Notes under the pieces: generated by a model
What the model saw: only the letters and a program-made list of their open reading frames with translations
What the model was told of the DNA's origin: nothing
Databases searched by the model: none
Shown here: piece by piece, positions 17,329-26,404 of the stretch
How the letters are laid out: each line of letters begins with the position of its first letter
Position numbering within the stretch: position 1 is the stretch's first letter
NCBI RefSeq assembly: GCF_023100945.1
Contig: NZ_CP064689.1
Span: forward strand, 5,314,001 to 5,378,000
Origin: Bradyrhizobium sp. 200
GTDB lineage: Bacteria; Pseudomonadota; Alphaproteobacteria; Rhizobiales; Xanthobacteraceae
Direction of reading: 5' to 3'
Length of the DNA stretch: 64,000 nucleotides
Made by a program: the position numbers and the translations under genes

Positions 17329-19134
17329 TTACTGCGGCAGCGCGAACACCGTGAGCGTGCCGCCGAGCGCGGTGTAGTTGCTCAGCGCGGCGTAGCCGCC
17401 GACTGCGCCGAGGCCTTCAGTTGGTTCGGTCAGGCCGGCTGCAAGGCCGATACCCGCCCAGCCGCCAACACCGGACAGCACTGCAACATACTGCCTGCCG
17501 CCCTGCTCATAGGTGTTGATGTTACCGATGATACCGGACGGGGTCTTGAACTTGTAGAGCTCCTTGCCCGTCTTGGCATCGACCGCCTTGAGGTAACCTT
17601 CGAGCGTTCCGTAGAACACCACGCCGCCGGCGGTAGCGAGCGCACCTGACCACACCGAGAACGGCTCCTTGTTCGACCACACGATCTTGCCGGTCTTGTT
17701 GTCCCAGGCGATGAAGTTGCCCATGTGGCTTTCGCCCTGAGGCGGATACATCGAGAGCGTCGCCCCGACATAGGGCTGGCCTGCGGTGTAGCTCACCTTG
17801 AACGGCTCATAGTCCATGCAGACGTGGTTGGTCGGCACGTAGAACAGTTGCGTATCCGGCGAGTAGGCTGCCGGCTGCTGGTCCTTGGTGCCGAGCGCGG
17901 CCGGGCAGATACCCTTGGTGTTCTTGTCCTCGCCGCCCTTTTCGGTTGAATACTGATCAACCACCTTCGGACGCCCGTAGGTAGGTGAACTCTTGTTCAT
18001 GTCGACGCCGGTGGTCCAGTTGACCTTCGGGTCATACTTCTCGGCCACCAGCAATTCACCGGTGTCGCGGTCCATCGTATAGGCGAGCCCGTTGCGGTCG
18101 AAATGGGTCAGAAGCTTGCGTTCCGTGCCGCCGATCTGCTGATCGCTGAGGATCATTTCGTTGACGCCGTCATAGTCCCACTCGTCGTGGGGCGTCATCT
18201 GGTAGACCCACTTGGCCATCCCGGTGTCGGCATTGCGCGCGAAGATTGTCATCGACCACTTGTTGTCGCCCGGACGCTGCTTTGGATTCCAGGTCGAGGG
18301 ATTTCCCGAGCCGTAGTAAACGAGGTTCAGGCCGGGGTCATAGGACAGCCAGCCCCATGTGCAGCCGCCACCGATCTTCCATTGGTCGCCTTGCCAGGTC
18401 TTGATGCTCGAATCCTTGCCGATCGGCTTGCCGAGATCGGTGGTCTTCACGGGATCGACCAGGAGCTGATCGTCCGGCCCTTCGGAGAAGGCGCGCCAGA
18501 CCTGCTTGCCACTCTTGAGATCGTAAGCCGTGACGTGACACTGAACGCCGAACTCGCCGCCGGAAATTCCAATCAGAACCTTGTCCTTGACGACCAGTGG
18601 CGCGGAGGTGCCCGTGGCGCCCTTGCCGGGATCACCGTTCTTGACGCTCCACTCGACCTTGCCGGTCTTGGCATCGAGGGCAACCAGCGTGGTGTCTGCC
18701 TGATGCAGGAAGATCTTGCCGTCGCCATAGGCCACGCCGCGATTGACCGTGTCGCAGCACATCACTGGAATGACGTTCGGATCCTGCTTCGGCTCGTACT
18801 TCCAGACGATCTTATTCTCCTGCGAAAGGTCAAGAGCGTAGACCTTGTTCGGGAACGGCGTATGGACGTACATCATGTTGCCGATGACGAGCGGCCCGCC
18901 TTCATGGCCGCGCAGCACGCCGGTCGAGAAGGTCCAGGCGACCTGGAGCTTGCCGGCATTGGCTGCGGTGATCTGGTTAAGCTTCGAGTAGCGTGTATTG
19001 GCGTAGTCGCCGGCCGGCTGTACCCAGTCCTTTGGGTTCTGCGACATCTTGATCAGTTCTTCGTTGGCATATGCGACGCCTGCGGCGAATGCCGCCACGG
19101 CGCCGAGACAGGCAGCGGATAGCACCTTGCGCAT
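17329..19134 (-). CDS. xoxF: Lanthanide-dependent methanol dehydrogenase XoxF
   Basis: A 601-residue periplasmic quinoprotein (signal peptide about 1-23, cleavage after AYA). It oxidises methanol, probably to formaldehyde, using PQQ and a rare-earth ion. Metal and active-site residues are visible as Glu194 (GGEFG), Asn278 (GSGNP), the catalytic Asp320 and Asp322 in WDYDGVNE. Asp322 is the extra ligand that separates XoxF from calcium-dependent MxaF, which has Ala there. The vicinal disulfide Cys126-Cys127 (MCCDTVNRG) is present. xoxG, frmA and gfa follow on the same strand, with an XoxJ/MxaJ-like gene elsewhere in the island. No mxaF or mxaI small subunit was seen. Its long upstream region carries a tandem 21-bp-period operator and is shared with a divergent AraC-family gene. 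Confidence 0.97.
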   Translation of the reverse strand: MRKVLSAACLGAVAAFAAGVAYANEELIKMSQNPKDWVQPAGDYANTRYSKLNQITAANAGKLQVAWTFSTGVLRGHEGGPLVIGNMMYVHTPFPNKVYALDLSQENKIVWKYEPKQDPNVIPVMCCDTVNRGVAYGDGKIFLHQADTTLVALDAKTGKVEWSVKNGDPGKGATGTSAPLVVKDKVLIGISGGEFGVQCHVTAYDLKSGKQVWRAFSEGPDDQLLVDPVKTTDLGKPIGKDSSIKTWQGDQWKIGGGCTWGWLSYDPGLNLVYYGSGNPSTWNPKQRPGDNKWSMTIFARNADTGMAKWVYQMTPHDEWDYDGVNEMILSDQQIGGTERKLLTHFDRNGLAYTMDRDTGELLVAEKYDPKVNWTTGVDMNKSSPTYGRPKVVDQYSTEKGGEDKNTKGICPAALGTKDQQPAAYSPDTQLFYVPTNHVCMDYEPFKVSYTAGQPYVGATLSMYPPQGESHMGNFIAWDNKTGKIVWSNKEPFSVWSGALATAGGVVFYGTLEGYLKAVDAKTGKELYKFKTPSGIIGNINTYEQGGRQYVAVLSGVGGWAGIGLAAGLTEPTEGLGAVGGYAALSNYTALGGTLTVFALPQ

Positions 19135-19229
19135 AGTGGTTTCCTCCCAGATTTAAGAGTTTTGGGTTTCCGCCGAGACGGCCCATTTCCATTCTTGGTC
19201 CCTATTCCTATCCCGTTCGGAAATGGGAA

Positions 19230-19269
19230 ACTTGCCCAAGAGCGAAGCGCGTTTGCTCAAAAGCGAAAC
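19230..19269. promoter_or_regulatory. Tandem 21-bp-period operator in the xoxF/araC intergenic region (site A)
   Basis: Two direct repeats, ACTTGCCCAAGAGCGAAGC (19230-19248) and GTTTGCTCAAAAGCGAAAC (19251-19269), sit exactly 21 bp apart, about 100-135 bp upstream of xoxF. The same paired word with the same spacing occurs at 24571 and 40223. Twenty-one bp is two helical turns, the classic spacing of AraC-family half-sites, and an AraC-family gene is encoded next door. The remainder of the ~400-bp region (19135-19534) holds no gene that can be supported. Confidence 0.75.
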
Positions 19270-19534
19270 ACAATGAACTTTTTAATTTTGGGACGTCGGG
19301 AGCTGTCCTCTTATGCTGCGAAGCATCAATCGTGGGCTTGTTCCCACAAGCGTCAGCGCGTCCCGAGGCTGAGGTTCCCCTTGACGCAGCCGAAACTAAG
19401 TTGGAGGATTGTCAAAGGGATATTGGGAAGAATCTGCGCGACTTCCCTGCGACTGCCTTAAGTTGAGTCAATCTAGCGTCCTGTGACCGAAGCTTTTGCC
19501 GAGGTCGGCCTGTTCTCGAATCGGTGCTTCGACC

Positions 19535-20503
19535 ATGTCCGATACAGTCCGCTCACTCAGCACTTCCGGGTTGGCGCCGAAGAGGCAGATCCAAACTTGG
19601 TCAGATGCGCTGACCGATCTCTGCGGCCAGTTTGATGTCGATCCGCTGGAGGGTTCTTCGCTTGAGGGACGCATAAATTACACCACCGTTTCGCAGCTCA
19701 AACTCTGTCAGATCGAAGCGAGCCAGCATCGCATCGCGCACACGGTCTCCGGCACGAAACTGAGCGAGCATCCCTACGTCAAGATACTGTTCCAGACCTA
19801 CGGCATCTCTCACTTCGAACAGGGCGGCCGTCGCATCGACATCATGCCCGGCGATTGCCTCGCCTATGACGTCTCCTGTCCGCACACGATCGTCAGCCCC
19901 TCGTTGACCCGTCATGAGGTCGTGATCGTCCCCAAAGAACTGCTTCACGAACGCGGTTTCCGCACGGCGAAGATGTTGCCGTGCAAGCTCTCCGCACGTA
20001 ACGGCACCGGCCGCATCGCATACGACTTCGTGCACACCGCATTTGACGAAGCAAACCGGCTCTCGCCCTACAACGCCATCGGCGTCGCCGATTCGCTGAT
20101 CGATCTGCTGCTGTTGCCGTTGCGCGAAGCCGACACGATGTTCGATCGCGTCGGTCCCGAGGCGATGTACATCCGGGCCCAGGCATTCATCCGCGAGCAT
20201 TTGCGCGACCCGGATCTTTGCATCGACCAGATCTCGGCGGCGATGGGCTGCACCAAGCGCTACCTGCACATGCTGTTCAGCGACAAGGGCATGACCGTCA
20301 GCGATTATATCTGGCGGGCGAGACTGCTGCACTGCCGCCAGGAGTTGGAGACGCAACACGGCAAGACGATCACCGATGTCGCGTTTTCGTGGGGCTTTTC
20401 CAGTTCGTCGCACTTCAGCCGCGTGTTCAGGAAGCATTTCGGATTCGTGCCCTCCGCCATCCACAAGGCGCATTGCGCCGATCCGTTGCCGGATGCCTCC
20501 TGA
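19535..20503 (+). CDS. AraC-family transcriptional regulator, probable regulator of xoxF
   Basis: A 322-residue regulator starting at ATG 19535 (MSDTVRSLSTSG). The N-terminal two thirds is a cupin-like ligand/oligomerisation domain (FEQGGRRIDIMPGDCLAYD), as in the AraC_binding_2 group. The C-terminal ~100 residues form the double helix-turn-helix: CIDQISAAMGCTKRYLHMLF and then ITDVAFSWGFSSSSHFSRVFRK. It is divergent from xoxF and separated by a region with the tandem 21-bp repeats, so autogenous and xoxF control is likely. The signal (lanthanide, methanol or formaldehyde) is unknown. It converges with the TonB receptor gene. Confidence 0.9.
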   Translation: MSDTVRSLSTSGLAPKRQIQTWSDALTDLCGQFDVDPLEGSSLEGRINYTTVSQLKLCQIEASQHRIAHTVSGTKLSEHPYVKILFQTYGISHFEQGGRRIDIMPGDCLAYDVSCPHTIVSPSLTRHEVVIVPKELLHERGFRTAKMLPCKLSARNGTGRIAYDFVHTAFDEANRLSPYNAIGVADSLIDLLLLPLREADTMFDRVGPEAMYIRAQAFIREHLRDPDLCIDQISAAMGCTKRYLHMLFSDKGMTVSDYIWRARLLHCRQELETQHGKTITDVAFSWGFSSSSHFSRVFRKHFGFVPSAIHKAHCADPLPDAS

Positions 20504-20589
20504 CGAGAGCGTCAAAGCCGCGCGGTAAGCTGACGTGCTGCCGCGATCTTTAGTCGCGACGAATCGCTTGGTGTCCTCCCGCCTCACGA

Positions 20590-23025
20590 CTACCAGGTCG
20601 CCTTCAATCCCGCATAGAAGGCGCGCGGCCGCGCCGGGCTGACCGTGCGAGGATCGGTGAAAGCCGCGCCGCCATTGGCAAAATTCGGTATGTCTCCGGT
20701 CTCGAAGAACGTTCCGTACGTCGCATAGCGATTGTCAAAGATATTATCGACGCGGCCGTAGATCTGATACGTTTTGTTGATCTGATACGAGGCGTGCAGG
20801 TTGAAAACCGAATACCCCGGCAGCCTCGCCGCCTGGTTGGATTCATCGCCGGCGAAATACTGGCTGGCGACGAACAAGGCATCGCCGCCGACCTTGAAGG
20901 CGTCGGTGATCGAATAATCGATGCCGAACTTGAACCGGTTGCGCGGGATGGCCGGAATCCGGTTGCCCGGCACGACCTGGATATTGCCATCGTCATCGGC
21001 GAATGGACTGCGAGAGTTGAGCGTCAAGGAATCGAGGAAGCGCGCATCGACGAGGGCATAGCTGGCGTATAGTTGCAGCGTCTTCGACGTCAGATTCACC
21101 TGCGCCTCGATACCCTGCCGCCGTGTCCTGCCCACGTTCTGGAAATAGCCAAAGCCTTGCACCTCCGGACTCGGAATCGCCAGAATGTCATCGGCATTCG
21201 TCGCTCGGAACCCGCCGATCTTCCATCCGAGCGTTCCGATATTCAGCTCCTTCGTTCCGCGGAAACCGGCTTCTACGGTACGGGAAACGACCTGTTTCAG
21301 CGGCGGGTCTGCGATCAGGAATGCCGCGACGATGCACGGACGCGCAGGGTCAGCGCATGCGAGTTCTAGCGGAGTCGGCGCACGATTGGCTTCAGAATAC
21401 CCGGCATAAGCAGTCAATTCCGGCGTAATCTTGTAGGTGCCACCGATCATCGGATTGAAGCGACTGAACGTGTGGTTGCCGTTGAGCTCGGTACCGATCT
21501 GATCTTGAAGCACGATGCTGGCATAGTTGAACCGGCCCCCGCCCGAGATAGAAAACGCGTCCGTCACATCGAACGTGTCGAGCGCATAAATTCCGGTGTA
21601 CCGGTTGGTGGCTCGAAGCGAGACAGGTCCGATCGAAATCGGTTCGCCGGACGGTCCGAGAAATATCCCGCTGCCATTGACGACGTAGTTTGAGCCGATC
21701 GTACCCAATTCCGCGCTGGCCCCGAAGCGGGTGACACCGGAATCGAAACTGGTGCCAACCATGAACTGGTTGTTGTGCCCGAACAACTGGTCGGTGTTGG
21801 TTGCCTGCAGGGTCGCCCCTGTCGTTGTCGAACGGGTTGTTGTTCGATCGATCTGTCCCAGCACCGCGTCCGTAGGGAAAGGATTTGCAAGCTGGACGCC
21901 GTTAAGGCCGTTTGCCGGCACGTCATCGTCGTTGAAGCAAAGCAGCCCCGGATCGGCGGCACATGGCTCCGTCTCAGTCGGGTTTCCGTCCACCGTCTTC
22001 TGCCGGAACGCGCGGACGCGCACCGAGCCGTCGATCGTCCAGGTCGGTGTGACCTCGACCTTTCCGGTCAGGTTGGCGTAGGCAACGCGGTTATCCGTAG
22101 TCTGCGGTGTCGTATAGGTCGCCCCCCAATAGTTCTGCAGCAGTTGGACGGGCACCGCCGCCGCCGCACCGAAATTGTTCTTGGCAACGCCTACGTTGAG
22201 GTGAAATTCGCTGCTATCGGTTCGGTAGCCGACATCGCCGTAAAACCGGCGAATCGCTGATTCCGAAAAATTCCGATAGCCGTTATCACGCACCCCTTCG
22301 AGCGCGCCGTAGACGGAAAAATTGTCGATCTGCTTGCCATACTGCGCCGAGCTCTGGATGCGCCCGAACGAGCCGCCCATCGTGTTGATTTCGGCGCCTT
22401 TATAGTTGAATCCGTCCTTCATCTGCACGTTGACGGCACCGCCCAGCGCATTGAGGCCGAACGCGGGGTTGTTGGTTACGACCGTGACCGACCTGATCGC
22501 AGCGGTCGGGATCAAGTCCCAATTGACGGTGTCGCCGAACGCTTCGTTGATGCGCATCCCGTTCTGGTAAACCGCCAGTCCTTGAGGGGTACCGGCGACC
22601 GGAGACGCAACGAAACCGCGAAACTGTACGTCCGGCATAAATGGATTGCCGGTCGTATCGCTGAGGACGATACCCGGTACCTGTTGCTGCAATGCATCCG
22701 CGATGTTCAGCGAGTCCGTGCGCGCGATCTGCCCGGCACCAAAGGCATTGATCGCTGCCGGCACCTTGTCGACGTCCACTCCCAAGCCGACCGTCGGCGT
22801 AGGCGCGGTCGGATAGACATAGACCCTGCGCACATTTCGGGTGGCTCGAGGTGCAGTACTGCCGCGAGCTGGTCGGGCCGCTGGTCTGGCTGATGTCGTT
22901 GGGGCGGTTACCTCAATGGCCGGCAAGACCTCACTGTCTCCTGACGCAGTTTGGGCCTGAGCACAGTCATTTCCGGGAACCAAGCATATCGAGATTGTCC
23001 CAATCAACACCAAGCGAGCGCTCAT
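20590..23025 (-). CDS. TonB-dependent outer-membrane receptor, candidate lanthanide-chelate (LutH-like) receptor
   Basis: An 811-residue receptor. The ATG at 23025 follows a GGGGTGGGG stretch; a GTG three codons earlier is possible. The signal peptide ends near residue 25, and a TonB-box-like LPAIEVTAP follows. The plug domain is recognised by GQIARTDSLNIADALQQQVPG and LNALGGAVNVQMKDG, and the 22-strand barrel ends in a terminal aromatic (KATW). There is no N-terminal signalling domain. Extracellular loops contain acidic, disulfide-bracketed patches (CFNDDD, PFADDD). Its place between xoxF and a PedA1A2BC/Lut-type ABC system argues for uptake of lanthanide chelates, as LutH does in Methylorubrum. 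A siderophore or other metallophore ligand cannot be excluded. It lies 163 bp downstream of the sensor kinase gene. Confidence 0.88.
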   Translation of the reverse strand: MSARLVLIGTISICLVPGNDCAQAQTASGDSEVLPAIEVTAPTTSARPAARPARGSTAPRATRNVRRVYVYPTAPTPTVGLGVDVDKVPAAINAFGAGQIARTDSLNIADALQQQVPGIVLSDTTGNPFMPDVQFRGFVASPVAGTPQGLAVYQNGMRINEAFGDTVNWDLIPTAAIRSVTVVTNNPAFGLNALGGAVNVQMKDGFNYKGAEINTMGGSFGRIQSSAQYGKQIDNFSVYGALEGVRDNGYRNFSESAIRRFYGDVGYRTDSSEFHLNVGVAKNNFGAAAAVPVQLLQNYWGATYTTPQTTDNRVAYANLTGKVEVTPTWTIDGSVRVRAFRQKTVDGNPTETEPCAADPGLLCFNDDDVPANGLNGVQLANPFPTDAVLGQIDRTTTRSTTTGATLQATNTDQLFGHNNQFMVGTSFDSGVTRFGASAELGTIGSNYVVNGSGIFLGPSGEPISIGPVSLRATNRYTGIYALDTFDVTDAFSISGGGRFNYASIVLQDQIGTELNGNHTFSRFNPMIGGTYKITPELTAYAGYSEANRAPTPLELACADPARPCIVAAFLIADPPLKQVVSRTVEAGFRGTKELNIGTLGWKIGGFRATNADDILAIPSPEVQGFGYFQNVGRTRRQGIEAQVNLTSKTLQLYASYALVDARFLDSLTLNSRSPFADDDGNIQVVPGNRIPAIPRNRFKFGIDYSITDAFKVGGDALFVASQYFAGDESNQAARLPGYSVFNLHASYQINKTYQIYGRVDNIFDNRYATYGTFFETGDIPNFANGGAAFTDPRTVSPARPRAFYAGLKATW

Positions 23026-23188
23026 GTGCCCCACCCCACTACTGTCCCCACCCGCTACGCTCCGACCGCATTGTCCCTACGGTCAGTTGCGAACGATACT
23101 AGTGAGAAGGCAACGATGCGCGCTAGCTGCAAAAGGTCCGATTCACAAATGCTCTTTTTCCCTGAATCAGCCAGGAAAAATTCCCGGA

Positions 23189-24562
23189 TCAGTAACGCAC
23201 GTCTCTGGGAACCACAGCCTCCACCGTTACGCCGCCATCTCCGGAGGCAATCGTAAGGGAGCCACCCAGCGCCAAAATGCGTTCGCGCATTCCCGTCAAC
23301 CCGAGGCCAAGCTTGTGATCCGGCCTCAACCCGCCGCCATTGTCGCGGATCCGTACCAGAGCGCCGCCGCGGCCGGTGCGCCCCGGCCCCGAAGGCAATT
23401 CCGTGGGTTCAACGGTTACGTTGACGCAGGTGGCGCTGGCGTGACGAAAGACGTTGGTCAGTGCTTCCTGAATGGTGCGGTAGATCGTCAAATCGGCCGT
23501 CTCCCCTGTATCGCCCAGCGACTGCGAAATTGCTGTTTCAATAACGACGTCGGGATGCGACTCTCCCCATAGCCGCAGGAGCGCACCGAGCGCTTCGCGA
23601 AGACCCAGCTCCGTCAGGCCCACGGGCCGCAGCTTTTCAAGGACCCGCCTATTGGACTGCTGCAAGGCGTTTACCTGTTCCAGTATCGCGCTGCCGTGCC
23701 TTCGCGTCGCCTCCACGTTCGGATCCCTTGCATCTGCGATCCGCGTCAACGCGCTGGCATGGGCTCGCAAGGCAAAGAGATAGGGCCCGAATTCATCGTG
23801 AAGCTCGCGCGCAATTTCCTTGCGTTCGACATCCTGCAGCGACACGACGCGTTCGGCCAGACGCCTCTTTTCGTCAACCGCGTTACCCAGAGTGGCGGCA
23901 AGGTGATTCAATTTATCGCAAATGGCAGCGAGTTCTGGCGGGCCATCCGGCGTTACGCGCGTGTCGTAGCCGCCGGCTTCGATTTTCGTCATCGCTTCCG
24001 AAAGCGTCTGGATCGGCGCGAGCGCCCGGCTGACGACCCTGGTCGTAATGAGGAAAAGAACGATGGCAATCGCCGTTCCGATCTGGAGCTGGGTGATAAT
24101 TCCATCCCAGATCTCGGCCATCTCGTCGTTCGGATGCGACGTGATCAGCAGCGAACCCGGCTTTCCCGTGATCGAGATCGGCACGTTTACCGTGGTCTTT
24201 TCGGGGTGAACCAGCGTGACAAACCATGCCGGCGGCGAGCGCGCATCGGCATTGCCGACAGAAGCGTCCGCCGGCCCCGGTCTCTCGACCGCTTCGCCCT
24301 GCCGCGTGATGCTGACGTGGCGCAGCCGGTTGAGGTCGTGAACAATCTGGTTCAAGCGCGCCTCCGGGTCCGGCGCCTCGCTCAGTCCTGCAACGATCGT
24401 TTCGATGAATTCACGCGCCAGCCGTATGACGCTTTGATCTTCAGCCTGAACACGGGGTCCGGCCTCGAGCACCAGCCGCGCAACATTGATGGCTAAGCCG
24501 AGTGTGAGGACGAGCGCGAGCAGCAAGTTGATCCGGTCGCGCAACGAAAATTTTTGCCACAT
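23189..24562 (-). CDS. Sensor histidine kinase, NarX/DesK (HisKA_3) type
   Basis: A 457-residue membrane kinase if started at ATG 24562 (MWQKFSLRDRINLLL). The frame is open further up, but that part is not family-like. Layout: TM1 about residues 8-32, a ~120-residue periplasmic sensor region, TM2 about 153-178, a HAMP linker, the HisKA_3 helix with phospho-His255 (IARELHDEFGP), and a HATPase domain ending in GLGLTGMRERILALGG. It is divergent from a LuxR-type response regulator, the expected partner. MoxY/FlhS kinases of methylotrophs have this type of catalytic core, so control of methanol or formaldehyde oxidation is a reasonable inference. A tandem 21-bp repeat lies directly at its start. 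Confidence 0.9.
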   Translation of the reverse strand: MWQKFSLRDRINLLLALVLTLGLAINVARLVLEAGPRVQAEDQSVIRLAREFIETIVAGLSEAPDPEARLNQIVHDLNRLRHVSITRQGEAVERPGPADASVGNADARSPPAWFVTLVHPEKTTVNVPISITGKPGSLLITSHPNDEMAEIWDGIITQLQIGTAIAIVLFLITTRVVSRALAPIQTLSEAMTKIEAGGYDTRVTPDGPPELAAICDKLNHLAATLGNAVDEKRRLAERVVSLQDVERKEIARELHDEFGPYLFALRAHASALTRIADARDPNVEATRRHGSAILEQVNALQQSNRRVLEKLRPVGLTELGLREALGALLRLWGESHPDVVIETAISQSLGDTGETADLTIYRTIQEALTNVFRHASATCVNVTVEPTELPSGPGRTGRGGALVRIRDNGGGLRPDHKLGLGLTGMRERILALGGSLTIASGDGGVTVEAVVPRDVRY

Positions 24563-24570
24563 AGCCTTTA

Positions 24571-24606
24571 GTCCAGGAGTGAAATGCCTTTGTCCAGGAG
24601 CGAAAT
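24571..24606. promoter_or_regulatory. Tandem 21-bp-period operator between kinase and response regulator genes (site B)
   Basis: GTCCAGGAGTGAAAT (24571-24585) is repeated as GTCCAGGAGCGAAAT (24592-24606), 14 of 15 bases identical and exactly 21 bp apart. It lies 9-44 bp upstream of the kinase start. The word and spacing match the sites at 19230 and 40223. In the direction of the kinase the repeats abut the start codon, so occupancy would more likely block the kinase gene while leaving or aiding the divergent regulator gene. Confidence 0.72.
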
Positions 24607-24783
24607 CGTCTTCGGTTCCCCATCGAGGGAGCGTTGACAGATAAAATGGGCGTCTATCTAATCGAAGCGTACAGCAACATCGCTCGGATTGCATGACCGT
24701 CGACGGCAAGTATCGCTCCGACATCGGTGCCGCGTCTCACCTGATGTGGTGCAGCAATGGGATTGACGCGGTATTCGGGACCA

Positions 24784-25410
24784 ATGCCAATGCGCGTTCT
24801 GATCGTTGATGACCATCGCATCGTGGCTTCGGGGTGCCGTGCCCTGTTCGCGGACGACCCCGAGATCGACATATTGGAAGCCTCCGACGCGGAGAGCGGC
24901 GAGCGCGTGTTCGGCGAACGTCATCCGGATATCTGCGTGCTCGATATCAACCTACCGACGGTGTCGGGGTTTGAACTGGCGCGACGCCTCCTCGGGCGCG
25001 ATGCCTCGGCACGCATCATCATGTTCAGCATGAACGATGATCCGGTATTCGCCGCGCGCGCCATCCAAGTCGGCGCCAAGGGGTATGTTTCCAAAGCCGG
25101 GGATCCCCAGGACCTGGTCGAGGCGATCCGTGAAGTTGCAAAGGGAGGGGTGTATCTGCCGCCGGCGATGGCGCGAAGTATTGCATTCGCGAGATCCTCG
25201 TTCGCCCAGAGCCCGCTTTCAAAATTGACTTCGCGCGAGATGGAGATATTGCGCCTGCTCAGTGCCGGCAAAAGCCTGTCCGAAATTGCGTGGTTGGTCC
25301 ATTCCTCCTACAAGACGGTCGCCAATACCTCCTCGATTATGCGCCAAAAGCTCGGCGTGCGTACATCTGCCGAACTGGTGCGGTTGGCAATCGAGAACCG
25401 TGTGGCTTGA
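24784..25410 (+). CDS. LuxR/NarL-family response regulator
   Basis: A 208-residue two-domain regulator. The receiver domain has the acidic pocket (VLIVDDHR), phospho-acceptor Asp54 (CVLDINLP) and the conserved Lys104 (YVSKAG). The C-terminal LuxR helix-turn-helix reads LTSREMEILRLLSAGKSLSEIAWLV, then SYKTVANTSSIMRQKLGV. The start is ATG 24784 or 24790; both lack a strong ribosome site. It pairs with the divergent HisKA_3 kinase and is followed after 33 bp by fghA, which suggests co-transcription with formaldehyde oxidation. MoxX/FlhR regulators of Paracoccus have the same domain layout. Confidence 0.92.
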   Translation: MPMRVLIVDDHRIVASGCRALFADDPEIDILEASDAESGERVFGERHPDICVLDINLPTVSGFELARRLLGRDASARIIMFSMNDDPVFAARAIQVGAKGYVSKAGDPQDLVEAIREVAKGGVYLPPAMARSIAFARSSFAQSPLSKLTSREMEILRLLSAGKSLSEIAWLVHSSYKTVANTSSIMRQKLGVRTSAELVRLAIENRVA

Positions 25411-25443
25411 AATGACGCGGCGCGGCGCTGGAGTGGCCAATTC

Positions 25444-26289
25444 ATGACGATGCAAACCGTTTCGCTCAACAAATCGCAAGGCGGTGTGCAGGGCGTTTAC
25501 AAGCACGCCAGCAGCGAAACCTGGACTGACATGACCTTCTCGGTCTACGTCCCTCCGCACGCCGGCGGCGCCAGGCTGCCGGTGGTCTGGTATCTCTCTG
25601 GCCTGACCTGCACCCATGCCAACGTGACGGAAAAGGGCGAATTCCGCGGCGCCTGTGCGGCACTTGGATTGATCTTCGTTGCCCCCGACACCAGCCCGCG
25701 CGGCGAAGGCGTGCCCGGCGATCGCATCAATGCCTACGATTTCGGGCTTGGCGCCGGCTTCTATGTCGATGCGACGCAGGAGCCGTTTGCCCGCAACTAC
25801 CGCATGTGGAGCTATGTCACGGAGGAACTGCCGAAACTGGTTGCCGAAAACTTTCCCGTCGATCCCACCAGGCAATCCATTCTCGGCCACTCCATGGGCG
25901 GACACGGCGCGCTGACGGTCGCGCTGCGCCATCCCGGCCGCTATCGCGCGGCAAGCGCGTTTGCACCGATCGTCGCTCCCTCGCAGGTGCCATGGGGCAT
26001 CAAGGCGCTCGGCGGCTATCTCGGCAACGACCGGCAAGCATGGCGCAAGCACGATACGGTTGCGTTGATCGAGGATGGCGCCAGAGTATCCGATCTCTTG
26101 GTCGATTGCGGCGATGCCGATCAGTTTCTGGCCGAACAGCTCCGCCCCGAACTGCTGCAGGCTGCATGCGAGAAAGCCAGGATCCCCCTCACCTTGCGCC
26201 GACAGCCCGGCTATGACCACAGTTACTACTTCATCTCCACATTCATGGGCGATCACCTGCGCTGGCACGCCGAGCGCCTGAAGGGTTGA
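25444..26289 (+). CDS. fghA: S-formylglutathione hydrolase
   Basis: A 281-residue esterase-D-type alpha/beta hydrolase. The catalytic triad is visible as Ser150 (GHSMGG), Asp226 (DCGDADQF) and His259 (GYDHSYY), and SGLTCTHANVTEKG is the typical oxyanion-side motif with the family Cys. It hydrolyses S-formylglutathione to formate and glutathione, completing the route begun by gfa and frmA at 14958-16668. The gene lies 33 bp after the response regulator, probably in one transcript. The start may be ATG 25444 or 25450. Confidence 0.95.
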   Translation: MTMQTVSLNKSQGGVQGVYKHASSETWTDMTFSVYVPPHAGGARLPVVWYLSGLTCTHANVTEKGEFRGACAALGLIFVAPDTSPRGEGVPGDRINAYDFGLGAGFYVDATQEPFARNYRMWSYVTEELPKLVAENFPVDPTRQSILGHSMGGHGALTVALRHPGRYRAASAFAPIVAPSQVPWGIKALGGYLGNDRQAWRKHDTVALIEDGARVSDLLVDCGDADQFLAEQLRPELLQAACEKARIPLTLRRQPGYDHSYYFISTFMGDHLRWHAERLKG

Positions 26290-26404
26290 AAACGGCGCGA
26301 AGCCGTCCCAACAAAATTGAGTTGCAAGCCAAGACAATTCGGTCATGGTTCAAGCCAACGGCCTTCCATGCGGCGAAGTCGAGAAGGCCTGTCAGGGAGG
26401 AGCC

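Noticed and set aside
23042..23077. Two TGTCCC words upstream of the TonB receptor
   Set aside because: They lack the GAGCGAA half and are 29 bp apart.
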